DNA of 64,000 bases from Epiperipatus broadwayi. Taxonomy: Eukaryota; Onychophora; Udeonychophora; Euonychophora; Peripatidae. The stretch's first letter is position 1. Each line of letters starts with the position of its first letter. Positions 1 through 16,019 of the stretch are shown here, piece after piece. The stretch spans positions 1,366,001-1,430,000 of the forward strand of contig JAQFVV010012537.1 of assembly GCA_028023455.1 (NCBI GenBank), written 5' to 3'. The notes beneath the pieces were generated by a model. That model was not told the DNA's origin, ran no database searches, and saw nothing but the letters and a program-made list of their open reading frames with translations. The translations under genes were made by a program, and so were the position numbers.

Positions 1-1166
1 TAATTTTTATAACATGTAATTAACATATATGTTTGTACATGTAGAAATCCATGTGCACATTTGCATTTATATCATATATTTTAACTTGTCAAAATAATAA
101 TTATTAAAATGTACATTTTTACATTTAAACTCTTTATTGAAAGTATATAAAATTCACATATACATGTGTATATAGGAAAAAAATTAATTTGAATCAATTA
201 TTAAACATAAGTCTATTTCTTTCTCTTTTTTTCCTTTTTAAAAAAATATCATCAGTCTTAACAGGATTATTGTTGATTAATTAATTAGAAATCTTTAAAT
301 TTAAAAATATAGATTTTAAATATTTTCATTTATTCTCTAAAAAATAAATATAAAATTATCTATGAATTAAATCTCTATTTTTAGATGATTAACTTAAGTA
401 AAATTATTTACTTATTTTTTAAAATGTCATTTTAAGGAATTACTGAAAAGAACATATTTATAATTTCTTTCTCATTACATATAATCCTATTCACCATATA
501 CATTTATCGGTGGTTCTCTGCTTATAGATAAATCAGCATACATATAATTACTACTTCAGCAAGATGAGGTTTTCTTGGTGTGATTGGTTTATAATCACAT
601 CAGGAAAAGTATAATTCAGGTAACTGCAGTGATCTCCCTTGGATTAGTTAGGCAAGTAAACTGTCTTGAGAACATCTTTGTAGCAATGAAACAATTGTAG
701 TTGATCCTTTTCTCCATATGAATTTAAACTTTAACATCATGAACCACAGAGCAGCTTTTTGACTTGCCCTCTTTGCAATCTTATATCTTCATTTGCAGTT
801 TTCTGTCCTGATCTGGACTACTCTGTGAGCTAGCTACTTTTTAAAATAAATTGCTAGTAAAACTCTAACAAAAAACTACCAGCCAACCAAACTATTCTGT
901 TTATCAACTATTTTTATATGATCAACTAAGGTGACAAAAACACTAAATTAAAAACTGTTTTTATCTTTTTATCTTAAGAACAATTTTAATCCTTTTGAAA
1001 GCAATTTTGAATTTTTTTATCAAAGTATGATATACAAAGATTTCTACATAAATAGAAATTTACCAATTAATTAAAAAGATTTCAAAATAGATAATAAAAA
1101 TTGTTTACAATTATCACTTCCATTTTAACATAAAACATGCTTGTTTTTAATTTCAAAATCAGAATA
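1..1166. other. AT-rich non-coding stretch
   Basis: No open frame, RNA gene or repeat that I recognise. Composition is very AT-rich, with a slightly less AT-biased patch near 540-840 that I could not assign. Confidence 0.5.
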
Positions 1167-2101
1167 CACCTGGGTCTCTTTTTACGCAGATTTATTTAAT
1201 GCAATTTTGAAGTTACGCGATTCACGGTTCTCTGGAAGTCGAACTCCGATAATGCGCTATTACTTTAAATAATAAATTTTGCATATATTGAAAGTAATAA
1301 CACATTATTGGAATTTGACTTTCATCTTAGTAATTTCAATATTTTCAGTGATTTATAATAATAAGATTTTATGCAATAATGAAATTAAAATCATGATTTC
1401 CACATTTTATGCGCATTAAATTTTACAAGATTATAATGTAAATTTGTTCAAACATTTTGCATGTTAAATCACATTATGTTTTTGCTTTTTAAAAAAGAAT
1501 GTAATCAATTATTAATCATTTAGTGTCCGCAAGTTTATTTTTAAAAGGTGAGTAATAGCAGTGGGTACAATTAAAATTGAAAATTAAAAAATTAAAAACA
1601 AAAATAAGAATTTAATTTTTAGTTGTTAGATTAATTACTAATTACATTGTCACCAGAAAACCATTAACACAATGTGAGAGTGACGTTGGTGCTAGTTGTA
1701 TTTCTTTTTGTGAAGAATCTGATTTTTTACCAGTTTGCAAATGAACCTGTTTATTGGCAAATAGTGATAATAATTAAAACGTGTATAAAAAATGTAACTT
1801 ACTGTAAATTATGCATAAAAATATATTGTTTTGAATAAAATTAAATATTATAGTTAAAAAACATTTGTCTTGTATCAATTTTTTTCAAATTTGAAATTTT
1901 TTATTAGTCATATTTTATTTCCTTATTTTTTTTTGCACAAATTTTAAAGTAATTTTACATTGGTGCTTTGCTTTTACGTGATTTTTGAAAAATCACAGTC
2001 TGTATCTCCCCTTTTTCAAGGTAAGTTACGTCTATTTTCGCACGATTTCATTTGCGTGTTTTCTGAGGAACCTATCTATCACGTAAAACGAGACCCAGGT
2101 G
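1167..2101. mobile_element. Tc1/mariner-type MITE, 935 bp
   Basis: The left end reads CACCTGGGTCTC and the right end GAGACCCAGGTG, a perfect 12-bp terminal inverted repeat. Similarity continues a few bases further (TTTACG-type sequence follows on both sides). Each end is flanked directly by TA (1165-1166 and 2102-2103). A TA target duplication with termini starting CAC is characteristic of Tc1/mariner-like elements. The interior has no transposase frame, so this is a non-autonomous element. The superfamily is inferred from termini only. Confidence 0.75.
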
Positions 2102-2103
2102 TA

Positions 2104-2590
2104 CAATATTAATATTTATTTAGACCTTTTTAAATGTTTGATTTATAATAAAATTTTATTTTAAATTCATTATAATTTACTCTTTATAGGATTATTTTAT
2201 TTTCAGAAAATGTAGAAAAATATCTACAAATTTTTTGTCTGTTTATTTTTCCTTTTCCTTTCAACTTTATATATATATATATGCAAACACACTATGTTAT
2301 TGTGTGCTAAAAGTCTTACTACTGCTTCTTTGATAAATCTGTAAGCCAACTTTTAATTATAGGTTTATCTATAGATCAAAGTCAGTAAATTTGCAGCTAA
2401 CCTGTACTGTGATTGTCTTTGTCTCATTTAAGATATGTCACTTTTTTGTTAATAGATGAACAATAAAATTATTCTATATATATGTATTAATATCGCAGAT
2501 TAATTAATTATAATGTTTTTCTTTAAAATATACACTAGACTATTAACCCTTTATTTTTTATTTTTAATTCAAGCAAAATTATTACTTACA
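2104..2590. other. AT-rich non-coding stretch with short TA run
   Basis: AT-rich sequence between the MITE and the SINE, including a short (TA)n run near 2268-2282. No coding or structural signal seen. Confidence 0.45.
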
Positions 2591-2593
2591 CAT

Positions 2594-2770
2594 TGGTGGT
2601 CGAGAGGTCAGCGTAACTGCCTTGCACTTGCAGGCAGTTGCCCAGGTTGCGGGTTCGTGTCCTGGCTGATGCTATGACACTTAAAAAAATACTAAAATTT
2701 AAAATGATATCGTTCTCTCTATATAGATATCAACATTACAGGTTGCTCTTAATTACAATGTTTTTAAGTT
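2594..2770 (+). mobile_element. tRNA-derived SINE, copy 1
   Basis: The 5' part has a tRNA-like pol III promoter: an A-box-like GGTGGTCGAGAGGTC at 2595-2609 and a B-box-like GGGTTCGTGTCC at 2651-2662. The same sequence recurs in reverse complement at about 16160-16276, including CGAGAGGTCA, AACTGCCTTGCA and GATGCTATG. Similarity persists weakly past an A-rich patch (TATC...ATTACAG). Two diverged copies of a tRNA-headed repeat in one window support a SINE family. The 3' end is not sharply defined. Confidence 0.65.
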
Positions 2771-2869
2771 TACAAATATCATTTTACCAACAAAATTATT
2801 TAAATTTTCATTATCATTATATATATATTACCAGAAATGATATTAAAAATCTTGATCTAAACACTCGAG

Positions 2870-4265
2870 AGGAAAATCAACCCCAGCCTGCAATGCCCGG
2901 ACAAAAGAAACTGGAAATGTGATGGACCATGCTTAGTAATACGGTGTCCTCGTACGTTATTTGAAACATTCCGTAGGTTTTTTCACCAACATCGTTAGTA
3001 CTCAAGAGTAACCGATAATCAATGCTCATTATATCAAGCTCCAAAGCTTTATTACATGAAGCAATCACGAAAATGCAGCGATGGGAACAACTTTGTATCG
3101 CTTAGACCATCCAAATTTCGATATAAACCATTGATTTTTATACCCAGCAGCAAAGAACATCTCAACCACTATTTTAGTCACTTTGATAATTACGAACAGA
3201 ATTATAGATGAAACCGGAAAAAATATAATTACTAGAGTGTTTAAAGTATTTATCTTAAATTACAATGTACAAGATTTTCAAAAAATGATAACCCATTTGG
3301 AAAAGTAATTGCCCTACAAGCCTTTATATATTTAAAAGACACACCTGTACCGATATGGTAATCACTTGAATTTAAAATAAAACTAAATAAAACCAGAGAT
3401 GCCCTCAACGATCCAACACAGATTACAGATCAGAAGTGACACCTCTCTTCATAAGAGGTCTAAAGCCACATTGTTTTAATACGTTAGACAGAGAGAAAGA
3501 CACCTAGCCACTCAAAGACAACACAAAAACAATTACTGTGAACAAACCAAGTCCTCTCCCCAGAACAACCCAGTGATGATGAAAAATAAAATTTATAATA
3601 ACACTAAACTCACTAGAAACCCAATAATAGATTAGAAACTCGGAAAAACAGGATCAAACACCCTTACACACAAAAATGTTAATGAAGCAGAATTGCCTAT
3701 CCCAAAGACCCAACCAAAATAATAACAAAAACTAAGCATGGAAACTGAAGATCCAAACGAAATAATTTCAAGAAACCACAACACAAAACACAGTCAATTA
3801 CATCACAGAATCAGCAGTTTAAATAAAACGAAAAGGTACAAAGTAAAATCAACAAACAGAAAGTAAACACACACAAAGCTATAATGAAAATATAACCAGA
3901 TAATATAAAGACCTAATAATAAAAAAAAACTACAATTATAAACAAAACTGCATCAAACATAATGGATGCAATAGAAGCCCTCTTCCACCTATTCAAGAGA
4001 ATACACCAGAGAGGAAAAAGAAAGGCAAGGTCAACCACCAAAAAACCATGAATCCAAAAGGGAAAAAAAAACAGACCAAAAGCACAACTCATCAGACATA
4101 TACAATTTAGAAAATGATGAAAAAAAATGGATGTAAGCCAACAACAAATGGACACCTGTTCGGTTCCATCGCAAATTGCCTGTATAGAGTCTGAAGCAAT
4201 ATTAAATGAAAAAAAAACTGATAATAAACCCAACAATGTCTTAAATATGTATCAGCATCCATCTA
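2870..4265 (+). pseudogene. Decayed 5' region/ORF1 of the adjacent LINE (tentative)
   Basis: This lies directly upstream of the LINE polymerase region, in the same A-rich, C-rich, T-poor composition, which differs from the surrounding intergenic DNA. The plus frames give broken hydrophilic protein-like pieces (for example LEKVIALQAFIYLKDTPVPIW, spread around 3298-3358) separated by many stops. Position and style fit ORF1 of a two-ORF LINE, but no RNA-binding or CCHC domain can be read. ORF1 identity is inferred from context. Confidence 0.35.
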
Positions 4266-4338
4266 CTGCAATATAAACAAAAATTTAATATTAAAAATAA
4301 AATAAAAATCAATACCCTGTTAAAAAATTATTTAAAAC

Positions 4339-7300
4339 ATGAAGATAAAAATTGGATCTCTCAACATTAGAGGCTTAAATGCCCCAAAAAACTTTTTGAT
4401 CTCAAAAAATGGTTACATACAACACAACCACACATACTGGGGCTTTTGGAAACAAAAATATACAGCAGCTCTCAAATTGATCCATCAAAATATTTAGTCA
4501 GCCAAGGTTTTTTTGGCCTGCTCAAGGCAATCATCATCACCATCAGGTGGCACAGGCCAAAATTATTTCCCACAACTGCCCTTTCATCTTCTTTTAAAAT
4601 TATATATATTGACTCTAATCTTATCATATTAACACTCCATCATAAAAATATCACACTTAACCTAGTATTTGTATATATACCACCAGGCCCTGTCATCATC
4701 TCCAGAATAATAGAAACAATAAATTCAATGCTTACAGCAACACCAAATCCTATAATACTCCTGGGAGATTTCAACATGACCTACCAAACTTTTGTCACCA
4801 AATGGATCCATCAAATAACAATCCCACTTATGAGTGCTGAGGGTTTTCTCCCATCAAACTCAATATCTTTTAATAACAATAGATATAAGTCACTTATTGA
4901 TTTGTGTTTCTACTCACCAATGTTACATCATTATTTTAATCTTGAACTCTGTCCATCTATAATCTCAGATCATGCTGCTCAGTTCATCACCCTCGACCTA
5001 ACAAAAATACAGAATACAACAATAGCCCTCCAAAAGACTATGCAAATACTTCTTCCAGCACAAACAACTGAATTCTTATATTCAGAAACATATATAATGC
5101 TCCAAAAACTTCAAAACATGTCACTCGATCCAGTACAAAAGTATATAGCATTCACCAATATACTTTCTTTCAACATCAATCATATTACCTGCAACTCAAC
5201 ACCCCCCACCAGATTATTAGCATTGGCAGATGAACTACATAAAAGAATAACTATTTCCAGACCAACTACAGATAATCAAACACAAATTAAAAAACTTACA
5301 GAAATGTACAACAATACATGCAATACACTAAAGCAATATGTAGCAATAAAAAAGAAAAAATATGCCTTACACAACAACATACTTGGACCAGAGCATACAT
5401 ATGATGGGCATTGGGATACCCATCCACAGTCAGAGTGCCTATGGCACTTGAAATAGATGGCTCTATAACAGCTGGACATAACATGATAAACCCAATATAT
5501 CAACACTTTAAAAAAAACTGCAAAAACAGAGAGTGTACATACCAAATGAAGACATATTTGGAGACCCTGAAACAGAAACACCAATAACAACAACTGACAT
5601 TGTATTTCAACTTGCAACAATAACAAACACATGTCACCCAGGACCACAAGGAATTCCCAAATTTGTGTTCAAACATCTTAGTCACTTCACAGCAAAATAC
5701 CTGTGCGATCTAGCCAATTACATATCCCAAAAAATTTACAACATACAAAGTCTATACCCAATTGCAATGGTTCCATTTAACAAAAAACCAACAGCAATAT
5801 CATCTTTATCTAATCTATGACCAATTTCAATGGGACCTTTAGGAATAAAAATTCTTGAAAGAGTGATAAAGGAAAAAATAGAACAACACATACTCCCTGT
5901 GTTATCAGACGTGTGCTCTTATCTCCAAAAAAGGATCATCCATTGGCCAGGGTGCCTTAATGTACAAAACAATTATCGAAGTAGTAAAAAAAAGAAAGAA
6001 ATATGCACCAATTATAGTTCAACTAGACATTGAGGCAGCTTTTGACTCAGTGCCTATAGCCAAATTATTAGACATGCTGAAAAAAACAACACCACCTCCA
6101 TCCCTACTATATATAATAGCCAATCTGCTACTCAGCCATGAAATTCACATCACATTGAATGGAAAAAAATCACCAGCCTTCAGACCGAGTCAATCCATCC
6201 CACAAGGATCCCCCCTAAGTGCCTTGCTCTTTACAATATATATAAATCCTCTATTAATAGAGATACAGAAAAAAATAAAAGGCATTCAAATTCCAAACAC
6301 TGCTTTAAATATATCATGCATAGCCTATATGGACGATGTAACCGTTTTCCTCCCCCCTAAAAAGAACCTCCCCATATTACAAGAGATAATCAAGAATTAT
6401 ACCTCAAATTTTAATTTAAAAATTAACACAAATAAAACTGCTGCATGGTCAATATACACAGGCAAGCACTGTACAGAGATGTTTAATGGTAAACCATCTG
6501 CTTTCCTTGGTTTCCCATTCTACCTTGGAACCAATGGAATGAGGCAAAAAATTCAAAATAAATTAAAAAAAGATGCTGAAAAAATCACAGCCTCACTTGA
6601 AAAGTCATACCTGTCAATATATGCAAAGGTAGCACTATTTAATCAACTTATAATTACAAAAATTACATACTATACACCTATAATCAAATTTGCAAAAACA
6701 TTCATATCTAAAATCTCGTCAATCTGTAACAAACTAATATGGAAGAGAAAGACAAGTGGCAATCTCTTTAAAAAAAAATCTGAGCAGACCACCACATAGC
6801 AATGGACTTGGACTCCATACAATCAATGTTTTTTACACACAGAAATCAGTAAATCTAATAACAGCAACCATAAAAAGATTTCCAGACCTGGAGTGTGTAA
6901 TCAGTATAATACCCACAGACAGACCACCCCCTTCATATGGATATCTATCCACACTGATTGAAGAACTCAAGCCAATATACAACAAAATATCACTCAATAA
7001 TGACAACAAGTATACATACTGGGACATTTACAATATACTATATCCAAACCAGACACCCAATCTACATCCATCAGTTCTTGGAATAGACAACAGGCAACTA
7101 CTGCAACAATTCAGAAAATGGTCATTAGAACCAAAATTATTTGATTTTCTACTTAAGCTTAATCTCAATGCTCTACCCACAACCCATTTCCTTAGATTTT
7201 GTAGATTCTATACAAATATAGACCCCATGTGCGGGCTATGTCATAGAGAAGAAGAGACACAAGATCATTTTCTTCATTCCTGCAGTGCCCTAGAAACAAT

Positions 7301-7583
7301 ACGTCGCACAATGTTTACCACATACAGAAAGGCTATCATTTCAATTGATGAAATAATAAATACGTTTAAAAAAGGCAACAACCCTGCTATTCGTGCAGCA
7401 ACATACAGCCTTTATGCCTACTGGTGCACCAGATGCACTTTTGCACTTGCCAATAACCCTCGACACCACCCAGCAACATATTCAATAAAACTAGAACTGT
7501 TAAGAAAAAGAGACAGCATCCTAGCTCAACCAGATATATTTGCAGCCACATGGTCACACTTGAAACAAAGATCCAGTCTATGA
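4339..7583 (+). pseudogene. L1/Tx1-like LINE ORF2 (endonuclease-reverse transcriptase), frameshifted
   Basis: An APE-type endonuclease begins at 4339 with GSLNIRGLNAPK, continues in another frame from 4446 (FVYIPPGP, ILLGDFN at about 4758-4778), and ends near SDHAAQF. Reverse transcriptase motifs follow: QLDIEAAFDSVP at about 6020-6055, IPQGSPLSALLF near 6200-6230, and the catalytic box AYMDDV near 6322-6339. The thumb/C-terminal part has RPPHSNGLGLHTINV, typical of the L1/Tx1 lineage, and then the Cys-His knuckle CGLCHREEETQDHFLHSC near 7230-7282. The protein is split over at least five frames with internal stops, so it is dead. Clade placement within L1/Tx1 rests on motif style only. Confidence 0.85.
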
Positions 7584-7835
7584 AATATAAAGGCCAATAA
7601 GATAGATGATGACATTTTCAACATCAGCATTTTTTCCAACTTTAAAAAAAATGCAAGCATAAACTGAACTAAATAGAAGACCAAATTTAAAAACAAGAAG
7701 AAAAAAAAAAGTATGCAGAAAAGATAAAGACTTATATACTGAAAGTTGTAATTTGTTTTTCATTTGTAAAAAATCAATATATTACTAGATGTGACTCTGT
7801 AACTTTTTAGACTCAATAAAGTTTTGCTTTGAAAC
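7584..7835 (+). other. LINE 3' UTR with polyadenylation-like signal
   Basis: Non-coding sequence after the LINE stop. AATAAA at 7815-7820 lies about 20 bases before the simple-repeat tail, as expected for the 3' end of the retrotransposed transcript. Confidence 0.55.
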
Positions 7836-7908
<73 letters not shown>

Positions 7909-7997
7909 CAGTAGTAGTAGTAGTAGTAGTAGTAGTAATAGTAGTAGCAGTAGCAGTAGACAGCAGCAGCAATAATAATAATAATAATAATAATAAT
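7836..7997. repeat. (ATA)n/(TAG)n compound microsatellite, LINE tail
   Basis: About 160 bp of trinucleotide repeat: ATA units, then TAG units with scattered CAG, then ATA units. It follows directly on the LINE 3' UTR and probably grew from its tail. Open frames across it are repeat artefacts. Confidence 0.9.
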
Positions 7998-8203
7998 TAA
8001 CACATTTAAAAATCTAAAGTAAAATTAAATATCAGCATATAAACAATTATTATTAAGACATTAATAGTAACAAATAAATAAAAGGGATAAATATAAAGCA
8101 CATAACAAAATAAAAAAAACAAAAAAAAATTTAATATATATATAAACAAAATCAAGTTAAAACAATCAAATCTGACATTTAAATTTAATAGTATTACAAA
8201 ATT

Positions 8204-8237
8204 GATGATGATGATGATGATGATAATAATAATAATT
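8204..8237. repeat. (GAT)n/(AAT)n microsatellite, tail of the minus-strand LINE
   Basis: Seven or eight GAT units followed by AAT units abut the 3' end of the minus-strand LINE, so on that strand the element ends in ATT/ATC triplets. Confidence 0.85.
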
Positions 8238-11011
<2,774 letters not shown>

Positions 11012-11014
11012 TAT

Positions 11015-13001
11015 TATAACGGTCAGAGAAAAAGTGGAAGTTGCAGTCTTACCATATCTGCACTACAGAGTGCCACTAGGCTACTTGAACCTAGAAAATT
11101 TATAGAGTAGGCAGATATGCGCTGCTAAAATCGAACTTTACATATATATGGCTTTATTCTGACTAACAGCCCAATGCCACTAGCTCATGGAGATGCTGAG
11201 ATTTATAAAATATGAATTCTTATCCAAAAATATTTTCAATATTAAAAAAAAAAAAAAAGAAGCCACTGCCAGTAATGACACACACAATCATTTATTAAAC
11301 ATATATAGTTTAGAATTATTTTAATATAACTTTTACTTTGGATTTTACATTTATAATTTAACCTTTAAGTTTGCACAGATGAGTTTAATATTTTATTAAA
11401 ATGTCGAGTATGAATAGACTACATAGATTGCATTTGAAAAGAAAATATTCTATCCCTTATTTAACCTTAGGCCAAAAGTTCGCAGCTAAACCAACATCAA
11501 CCCATCCGATATATCGATGTATTCAATGTAGCATAAATACGACAGCACAAATACCATATTGTCATGAATGTACATCTGAACAGCATGGTTATAATTGAAG
11601 AAATTGTCTCTCGTCCAGTATAGGAATGTTATATCTGTCTGGCGAGAAGAACAATAAAAAAACTCCATAGGAAGGGACTGCATTTTCGATCTTACTATTC
11701 CATTCCATAGGCAAGGGATGCTCCAAGGAGCAGGGAATACTGTCTGTCTCCGATGGTCAATAAGAAAGGCTTAGTTCGCCTGAGTGTGACATATAAGGTG
11801 ATTCTGCATGTAGCAGATCTCATACTACATTTACTAATTACACCAATATATCCAAACCATTGACCCAATTCAACTACGAAACAAATAACCTAAGATTTAC
11901 CCTTCCTTAATTAAACTAATATAATTTTATAAATATATGCAGCCATTCATGCCCGACATAAGTTTAGCATTTATTAAGTTTATTTTAAAAGAAAAAAAAT
12001 CATAATAAAAACTTAAAAGAACAGAAAAAATAAATTAATGGAAATGATTTACAAAAAAAAATAATACATTCAATAAAATAATTATTAATAACTGATTAAG
12101 TTTGGTCAGATAGGAATTTCTATTGCAATAATTTAAATACTGGGAAACTTTATACTTAATGTTCATTAATTAACTAATGTTCTTACGGTTTTAACATACT
12201 GGAAAAAGTTTCTTTTTTTAGAATTAAAGTTCATTAGTTAGAATTCTTACTGTTTTAAAAATCCATGCTTAACAGTTGCTGCAATTTGGAGCCAGCATTA
12301 ATTTCCCCGATGTCCTGTGGTCCTCAATATAAGAAAACGATTGGTCATTTCTCTTTCTCTCTCTCTCTCTCTTTTTTTTTTTTTTAGCAACACTGAAGGG
12401 ATTGAAGAGTGTGTCTTTCCAATCTCTTCTCCTTCAACTTTAGCACACCTCTGCTTTCACATCTCTGTCCTCTTCCCAGCTCTTTCTTCACTCACTAAAA
12501 TTTATTTCCAAACTTTTTCTTTTATATTAGAATTTTGGATTCAGTGGACATTACGTCATGACGATAGTCTTTTTGTTGAGGTCTGTTTCCCCAAGGGATT
12601 TCTTTTATTGGTCATTCTGTTCCCATTGTTTTTTCTCTCATATCAGACCTTTAATTGTACATTTTGAAATGCCTAAAGGCTAGTTCACTTGGACTAACCA
12701 TTAATAATCATTTCCATTTTATACAATAATAGCATTAATTAATTTATTGTCCAAACTTTTTATCTTTAAATCTTTCAAGTTTTTTTTTTTTTTAATATTT
12801 AGTTTTAAAACTTTTTCTTTTTTTAATAAAGCTTTCTTTTAATAATTTTTCACCTGTGTGATTTTATATATATAAAGTTTAGATGACTTTTAATTTTCAA
12901 TTTTTTAAAAAAAAAAAAAAAATTTCTATTTGCGAACTTTATTTTTAATTTAATGTCTAATTTTTAAAATAAATAATGTAACAGTGTGTGTGCCCGTTAC
13001 A
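11015..13001 (+). mobile_element. LTR-like 2-kb repeat, copy 1
   Basis: Shares many blocks in the same order with 24197-26197: CTGCACTACA, TTGAACCTAG, GTAGGCAGATA, GCCACTGCCAGTAAT, ATGTCGAG, AATCATTTCCATTTT and a terminal TGTAAC...TTACA. The left end reads TATAACGG and the right end CCCGTTACA, an imperfect inverted terminus. ATAT flanks both sides (11011-11014, 13002-13005), but within AT-rich DNA, so the 4-bp duplication is weak evidence. A small frame at 11401-11598 encodes CIQC...CHEC, but the other copy has stops there. No polymerase or integrase is visible. A solo LTR or a long non-autonomous element both fit. Confidence 0.6.
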
Positions 13002-13005
13002 ATAT

Positions 13006-14857
13006 ATTGTACTGGTATGAAATGTGGCTATATGGATTGGATTACCCATGAGGGAGATACTAATGAAATTAAGTTAATAGATTATCAAACATAGAATTAG
13101 CCTAAATAGAATAAGAGACTTTCTTTATCTTGTCCAAATTTTCTCACTTATACCAATACATTATTTAAAGAAATTACTTAGTGGTAAGTGTTAGCTCTTA
13201 AAATATAAAAAAGTACAAGACAATGATTTGATCTAAGTAATTTATGCTTCTTGAATATTATTTACAAATATATATTTTAGTTGATAGGATATTAATTCCT
13301 AATTCAGCAATACATAAAATTAATATTAATAATAATATATAACTAAACTATGGATATATGTAAAATATAATAACCAAACAAACTTCTTATGTTGTATTGA
13401 TATTAAATGCTCAGACCCATGATTGTGTAAAAACAATAGATATATATTTATAACTAAGAGAAAATATATATGCATGTGTGTAACTACACTTTAATAAAGA
13501 TATCAATAAATACTTTAACTTATTATGATTTAATCAGTCCAATGAATCAAAAATCTAAATAAGTTATCCCTGCCTGCCTAAAGTGATAAGGTTGTAATTT
13601 GGAATAATGATAACTTTTCTCTTAATTATATTTTGTTGATACCATTAATCCTAAAATAAAAGAAATAATAACATAAATAATTGCAATAAACATAAATAAA
13701 TTTCTGAATAGAATTTAATAATCTGTGGTAGGCCTTACTTCCTTAATAAGAATATGTCTATTAGATGTTCCACACTTAGTAAATAAAATATGCTACATTT
13801 CATTAGCAGAACATGAAAATGTGAAATACAGTTGCAAGATTTCCTATTAATAGTTAATGTAAATCATGGTAGATGCCCCTATAAATAATCATCCATTTAT
13901 CATTTATAATACACAATATATTATATGGTAGGTAGAATGTGGTTCAGCTACGATTTTAAATATATATATCCGCTGATTTTGTTATCCTAATTTCTTTGCA
14001 GATATTTTATCCCTGTTATATAATGATCTTTGAACACAAAAAAAATTACTCATGTACTGAAAGTCTATAATGTTGCATTATTATAATGGTGGTGAATAGA
14101 ATTAAATCGATGTTTCTCTACAAATAATCCTCTCATAATATATATTTTTAGTATAGTTGCTTAACTTTCTTATTGATTTTAGAAGAATAGTTAAAAACTT
14201 TTAAGCTTCCATGAAATAAATTTTCTTCGTACAGAACTTCATATATATACACATTATTTTTCCTGAGATAAGATAAAGTCTGTTAAATTTTAATTTTCTT
14301 CTATAATAGGTAAATGTATATAAAAAGCGAATATGATTTAAAAGAAAAAGGAACAATATCCCTTTGTGTTTTTATATTTTTGTTGACAATAATTCATGAA
14401 CTGTTTATATCTCCTCTTTTGGTTTTTAATAATATCCCTGTTTGTTATGGTTATGCATGACTTCCTCATGATTTTATTTACAAATTTTATCAAGCAATTT
14501 ATTATTGTTTTCTTTTTTTTTGACATTATTTAAAATATTAATGATTTTTACACAACAGATTTATATAAAATTGACATTTCTTGTTTATTCCTAATATTCC
14601 TATTAAGATGTATGTATATATCTACGAATATGTATGTAGATAATAGGATTTGACTCCTGAATAAAGTAATGAGCTATTTTAATGTATATAAAGAATTTGA
14701 ACTGCGTATGACACTATTATGACTTCTGTTAAAAGGGAATCGTTTCTGTCTGAGGTTTTAAAGATGAGATATATTAAGTGAATAATTATTTTTTTTTATA
14801 ATGTATGCCTTGACTACAAAAGGGGTAATATTCACCTTGATGGTAAAATATATATAA
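13006..14857. other. AT-rich non-coding stretch
   Basis: No supported gene or repeat. Short frames (for example 14338-14526, minus) have no domain and a composition expected of AT-rich DNA. Lies downstream of the last visible exon of the minus-strand gene. Confidence 0.5.
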
Positions 14858-15240
14858 ATATCATCATCATCATTGTCAATTGTTATCAATCCACTGCAGA
14901 ATGAAGGTCTCTCCAAGTTCAATCCATCTTTTCTGATCTCTAGTCTCTTTCCACTTTATTCTCATACACTTCCTTATTTCATCCATCCATTTTGTATATG
15001 ATCTCTTTCTGGGTTTTTTACAATCTTTTGGAATCCAGTTTAAGATTTCAACTATCCATCTATTATCATATCTATTCTAGAAATATGTCCAGCCCAACTC
15101 TACTTCATTCTCTTAATTCTTTCAATGATATTAGTAATATCTGTTTAATCTTTTACCCATGTATCTCACAATCTCTTCTTGTTACTCCTAACATGCATCT
15201 CTCCATATTTATTTGAGTGGTCTGAAGTCTCTGTATTGCT
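14858..15240 (-). pseudogene. RTE-like LINE, 3' terminal fragment
   Basis: The minus-strand translation gives the C-terminal tail common to RTE-like reverse transcriptases: ELGWTYF, then DNRWIVEILNWIPKDCKK, RKRSYTKWMDEIRKC, and QKRWIELGETFILQW before a stop. This resembles the family pattern W-x-G-H-(x)n-DNRW...PRGGKR...RP-x-RW-x-DD...W...ALGEAYVQQW. Several stops interrupt it upstream. It ends next to ATC triplets (about 14859-14873), a usual RTE simple-repeat tail. Only the last ~125 codons remain. Confidence 0.7.
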
Positions 15241-15526
15241 CATATATATAAATAACATTTTAGATTTTGACCAAAAATTAATCTTTCATAGGGATAGCAC
15301 TAAAATAAAAATGAATAATATTCCTGTAAAACACTATTTTTTTTATTCCAAAGTGTTCTTTCTTTTAGCAAATATCATCTTAAAAAAGCTTTTTTCTTAT
15401 TAAGTATATGTATTAGTGCATGCATGAATGTGTTAAAGAAAAAAATTAATATTTTAAAATAACTAATTACAAAATTACTAAATGGAGATAAGTAATATGT
15501 TTATATGTAAATAATCATATACATAC

Positions 15527-15649
15527 CAATGCAAGCCTCTCCAGTGCTTGATAATGTAAACCCAGTATTACATATGCATTTAAAACTACCATCCATATTG
15601 ATGCATTGTCCATTTGTACACATTCCAGAAGTACGACATTCATCATAAT
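15527..15649 (-). CDS. cbEGF-module exon (fibrillin-like gene), third visible
   Basis: A 123-base exon with acceptor TTCTAG before 15649 and donor GTATGT after 15527 on the minus strand. Phase-1 borders on both sides give one 41-residue module. It reads [D][40 protein letters not shown], with all six EGF cysteines. The DxDEC start is a calcium-binding signature, and C-x-N-x4-F-x-C-x-C is the Asn/Asp hydroxylation consensus. The first Asp is completed by the G ending the upstream exon. In fibrillins and related extracellular matrix proteins such modules form stiff calcium-stabilised rods, usually one per exon. The exact gene cannot be fixed from three modules; another multi-EGF matrix protein is possible. 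Confidence 0.88.
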
Positions 15650-16019
15650 CTAGAATTAAACACATAAAAAATATGGCAAACTTTAATGTAAATCAAAATA
15701 CTGAATATCACGTTATATATGTTTCTTAAATAATATAGGACATTTATATTAAAAATCAAGATATTACGAAAATTGACAATAAAACCAAAATGATATAATA
15801 TACATTTGAAATCTAGCAAAAAATATGAGATTAAACTCAGAATACATTAAAAAAAATTATTTGATTAGCAAATAAATCACCCTATTTTTTTTTATGGAAA
15901 ATAATTTTTATTCAAATTATTTTTTTAATCATTAGTAGTCATGAATTAAATTGCATCTTAATTACGGCAAATGGACAGCAAAACTGGCACATTTGACTTC
16001 AGGAAATTGAATCCTATGG

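Noticed and set aside
11401-11598. Small CxxC protein as a host gene
   Set aside because: It lies inside the 2-kb repeat and the second copy has stops in the matching place.
12317-12667. 116-codon frame with hydrophobic segments
   Set aside because: Lies in the LTR-like repeat, starts in a CT/T-rich tract and is not preserved in the second copy.
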